Shown here in pieces: positions 5,734 through 6,108 of a stretch of 6,108 bases of DNA (position 1 is its first letter; every line of letters begins with the position of its first letter). The notes beneath the pieces were generated by a model. The model saw only the letters and a list, made by a program, of their open reading frames with translations, ran no database searches and had not been told where the DNA came from. Source of the DNA: Prevotellaceae bacterium (GTDB lineage: Bacteria > Bacteroidota > Bacteroidia > Bacteroidales > UBA932); contig JAITSM010000239.1 in assembly GCA_031287815.1 (NCBI GenBank), positions 1 through 6,108 of the forward strand, given 5' to 3'. The translations under genes were made by a program, and so were the position numbers.

Positions 5734-5820
5734 CTGCAATGATTGGCAGCGAACAAAAATTCGCAGCAAGGGGTTGTTTATATTAAAAAGTTTGTGTTTG
5801 AAAACAACCCCAAAGGCTGC
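5734..5820 (+). promoter_or_regulatory. Structured leader upstream of the small lipoprotein gene
   Basis: GGGGTTGTTT (5770-5779) pairs perfectly with AAACAACCCC (5802-5811). The flanks GCAGC (5763-5767) and GCTGC (5816-5820) extend the stem across small internal bulges. A second hairpin, GCGAA/TTCGC (5749-5753 with 5760-5764), overlaps its base, and CTGC/GCAG (5734-5737 with 5746-5749) overlaps that in turn. Some of these stems are mutually exclusive. The structure ends 32 nt before the ATG, followed by an A/T-rich stretch rather than a clean T run. It resembles no riboswitch I recognise. No promoter of the usual consensus lies between it and 5664, so read-through from 5430 is plausible. Confidence 0.4.
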
Positions 5821-5852
5821 AAAAAATAATAACAATTTTAAAATTTACTTTT

Positions 5853-6023
5853 ATGAAAAAAATTCTTCTTTTCCTTTTCCTGTTGCTGATAGCAGCAAGT
5901 TGTGCCACACAAAAAACAACGGCTTCCCATGTAGAAAGTATTCCTGTGTATTATACCGGCAATGACGAGCCGGCGGCAGCCGGTATGTTCCGGTATTCGG
6001 ATGAACAATCAAAAACCAATTAA
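5853..6023 (+). CDS. Small lipoprotein, 56 aa, function unknown
   Basis: ATG at 5853 and TAA at 6021-6023. The N-terminus is a clear lipoprotein signal: Lys2-Lys3, a hydrophobic ILLFLFLLLI core, then AAS and the lipidated Cys17. The mature part has only about 40 residues (ATQKTTASHVESIPVYYTG and so on), is Ser/Thr-rich and ends in a polar tail, SDEQSKTN. The upstream sequence is A/T-rich without a Shine-Dalgarno motif, normal for the phylum. The signal is convincing evidence for a real gene despite its size. It resembles the many short Bacteroidota lipoproteins without assigned function. The next exported-protein gene starts 11 bp later, so the two are probably co-transcribed and may work together. 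Confidence 0.8.
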   Translation: MKKILLFLFLLLIAASCATQKTTASHVESIPVYYTGNDEPAAAGMFRYSDEQSKTN

Positions 6024-6034
6024 CAATTACAATC

Positions 6035-6108
6035 ATGAAAACAATTCTTTTCTTTTTTGCCTTGCTTGCAGGCATAACCGCAAGCGCCAATGTATACATC
6101 ACGCCGCT
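6035..6108 (+). CDS. Exported protein, 3' partial (N-terminus only)
   Basis: ATG at 6035 opens a frame that runs off the window after 24 codons. The visible sequence is a type I signal peptide: Lys2, a hydrophobic ILFFFALLAGI core and a TASA|N cleavage site, followed by NVYITP. The spacing of 11 bp from the lipoprotein stop and the same A/T-rich SD-less leader support an operon. Nothing of the mature domain beyond its first residues is visible, so no function can be proposed. Confidence 0.75.
   Translation, partial: MKTILFFFALLAGITASANVYITP

Noticed and set aside
5851..6102. 83-aa leftward frame opposite the small lipoprotein
   Set aside because: It is antisense to two adjacent genes with clear signal peptides and suitable leaders; no domain is seen in the leftward product.

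Overview
The window looks like a chromosomal segment from a member of the Bacteroidota, probably Bacteroidales. The main clues are two promoters matching the TTTG-N18/19-TAnnTTTG consensus of that phylum, AT-rich leaders without Shine-Dalgarno sequences, lipoprotein signals ending in -AASC and -AAAC, a C-terminal domain resembling the 'Fibrobacter succinogenes major paralogous domain' (TIGR02145), and a cellobiose/mannobiose 2-epimerase-like enzyme. Coding regions are moderately GC-rich and the spacers very AT-rich. Species cannot be told from this sequence.

Layout. (1) 1-1104 (+) is the 3' part of a surface or secreted protein with Ig/PKD-like repeats and a FISUMP-like C-terminal domain; its start lies outside the window. 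(2) 1105-2098 is a gene-free spacer between convergent genes, packed with repeats: 7-bp-period tracts, GGCGCCAGCC elements, a 43-bp inverted repeat, a GC-rich multi-hairpin element, eleven 21-bp tandem units that are each nearly palindromic, and a strong probably bidirectional terminator. (3) 4037-5305 and 2099-4000 (both -) form a two-gene operon: an AGE/cellobiose 2-epimerase-family lipoprotein, then a secreted protein that looks like a GH42-style glycoside hydrolase (barrel, amidotransferase-like domain, beta-sandwich). (4) 5306-5852 is a divergent promoter region. One promoter serves the epimerase operon. The other drives a rightward leader carrying a near-perfect rrn-type boxA and a long rod-like RNA ending at a T6 run, which I interpret as a structured non-coding RNA or regulated leader. 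(5) 5853-6023 (+) encodes a 56-residue lipoprotein that is easily missed, followed after 11 bp by the start of another exported protein that runs off the window.

The epimerase and the hydrolase-like protein probably act together outside the cytoplasm on an oligosaccharide. The substrate cannot be read from the sequence. The two most interesting non-coding items are the boxA-led RNA at about 5437-5663 and the palindromic 21-bp array at 1606-1845.
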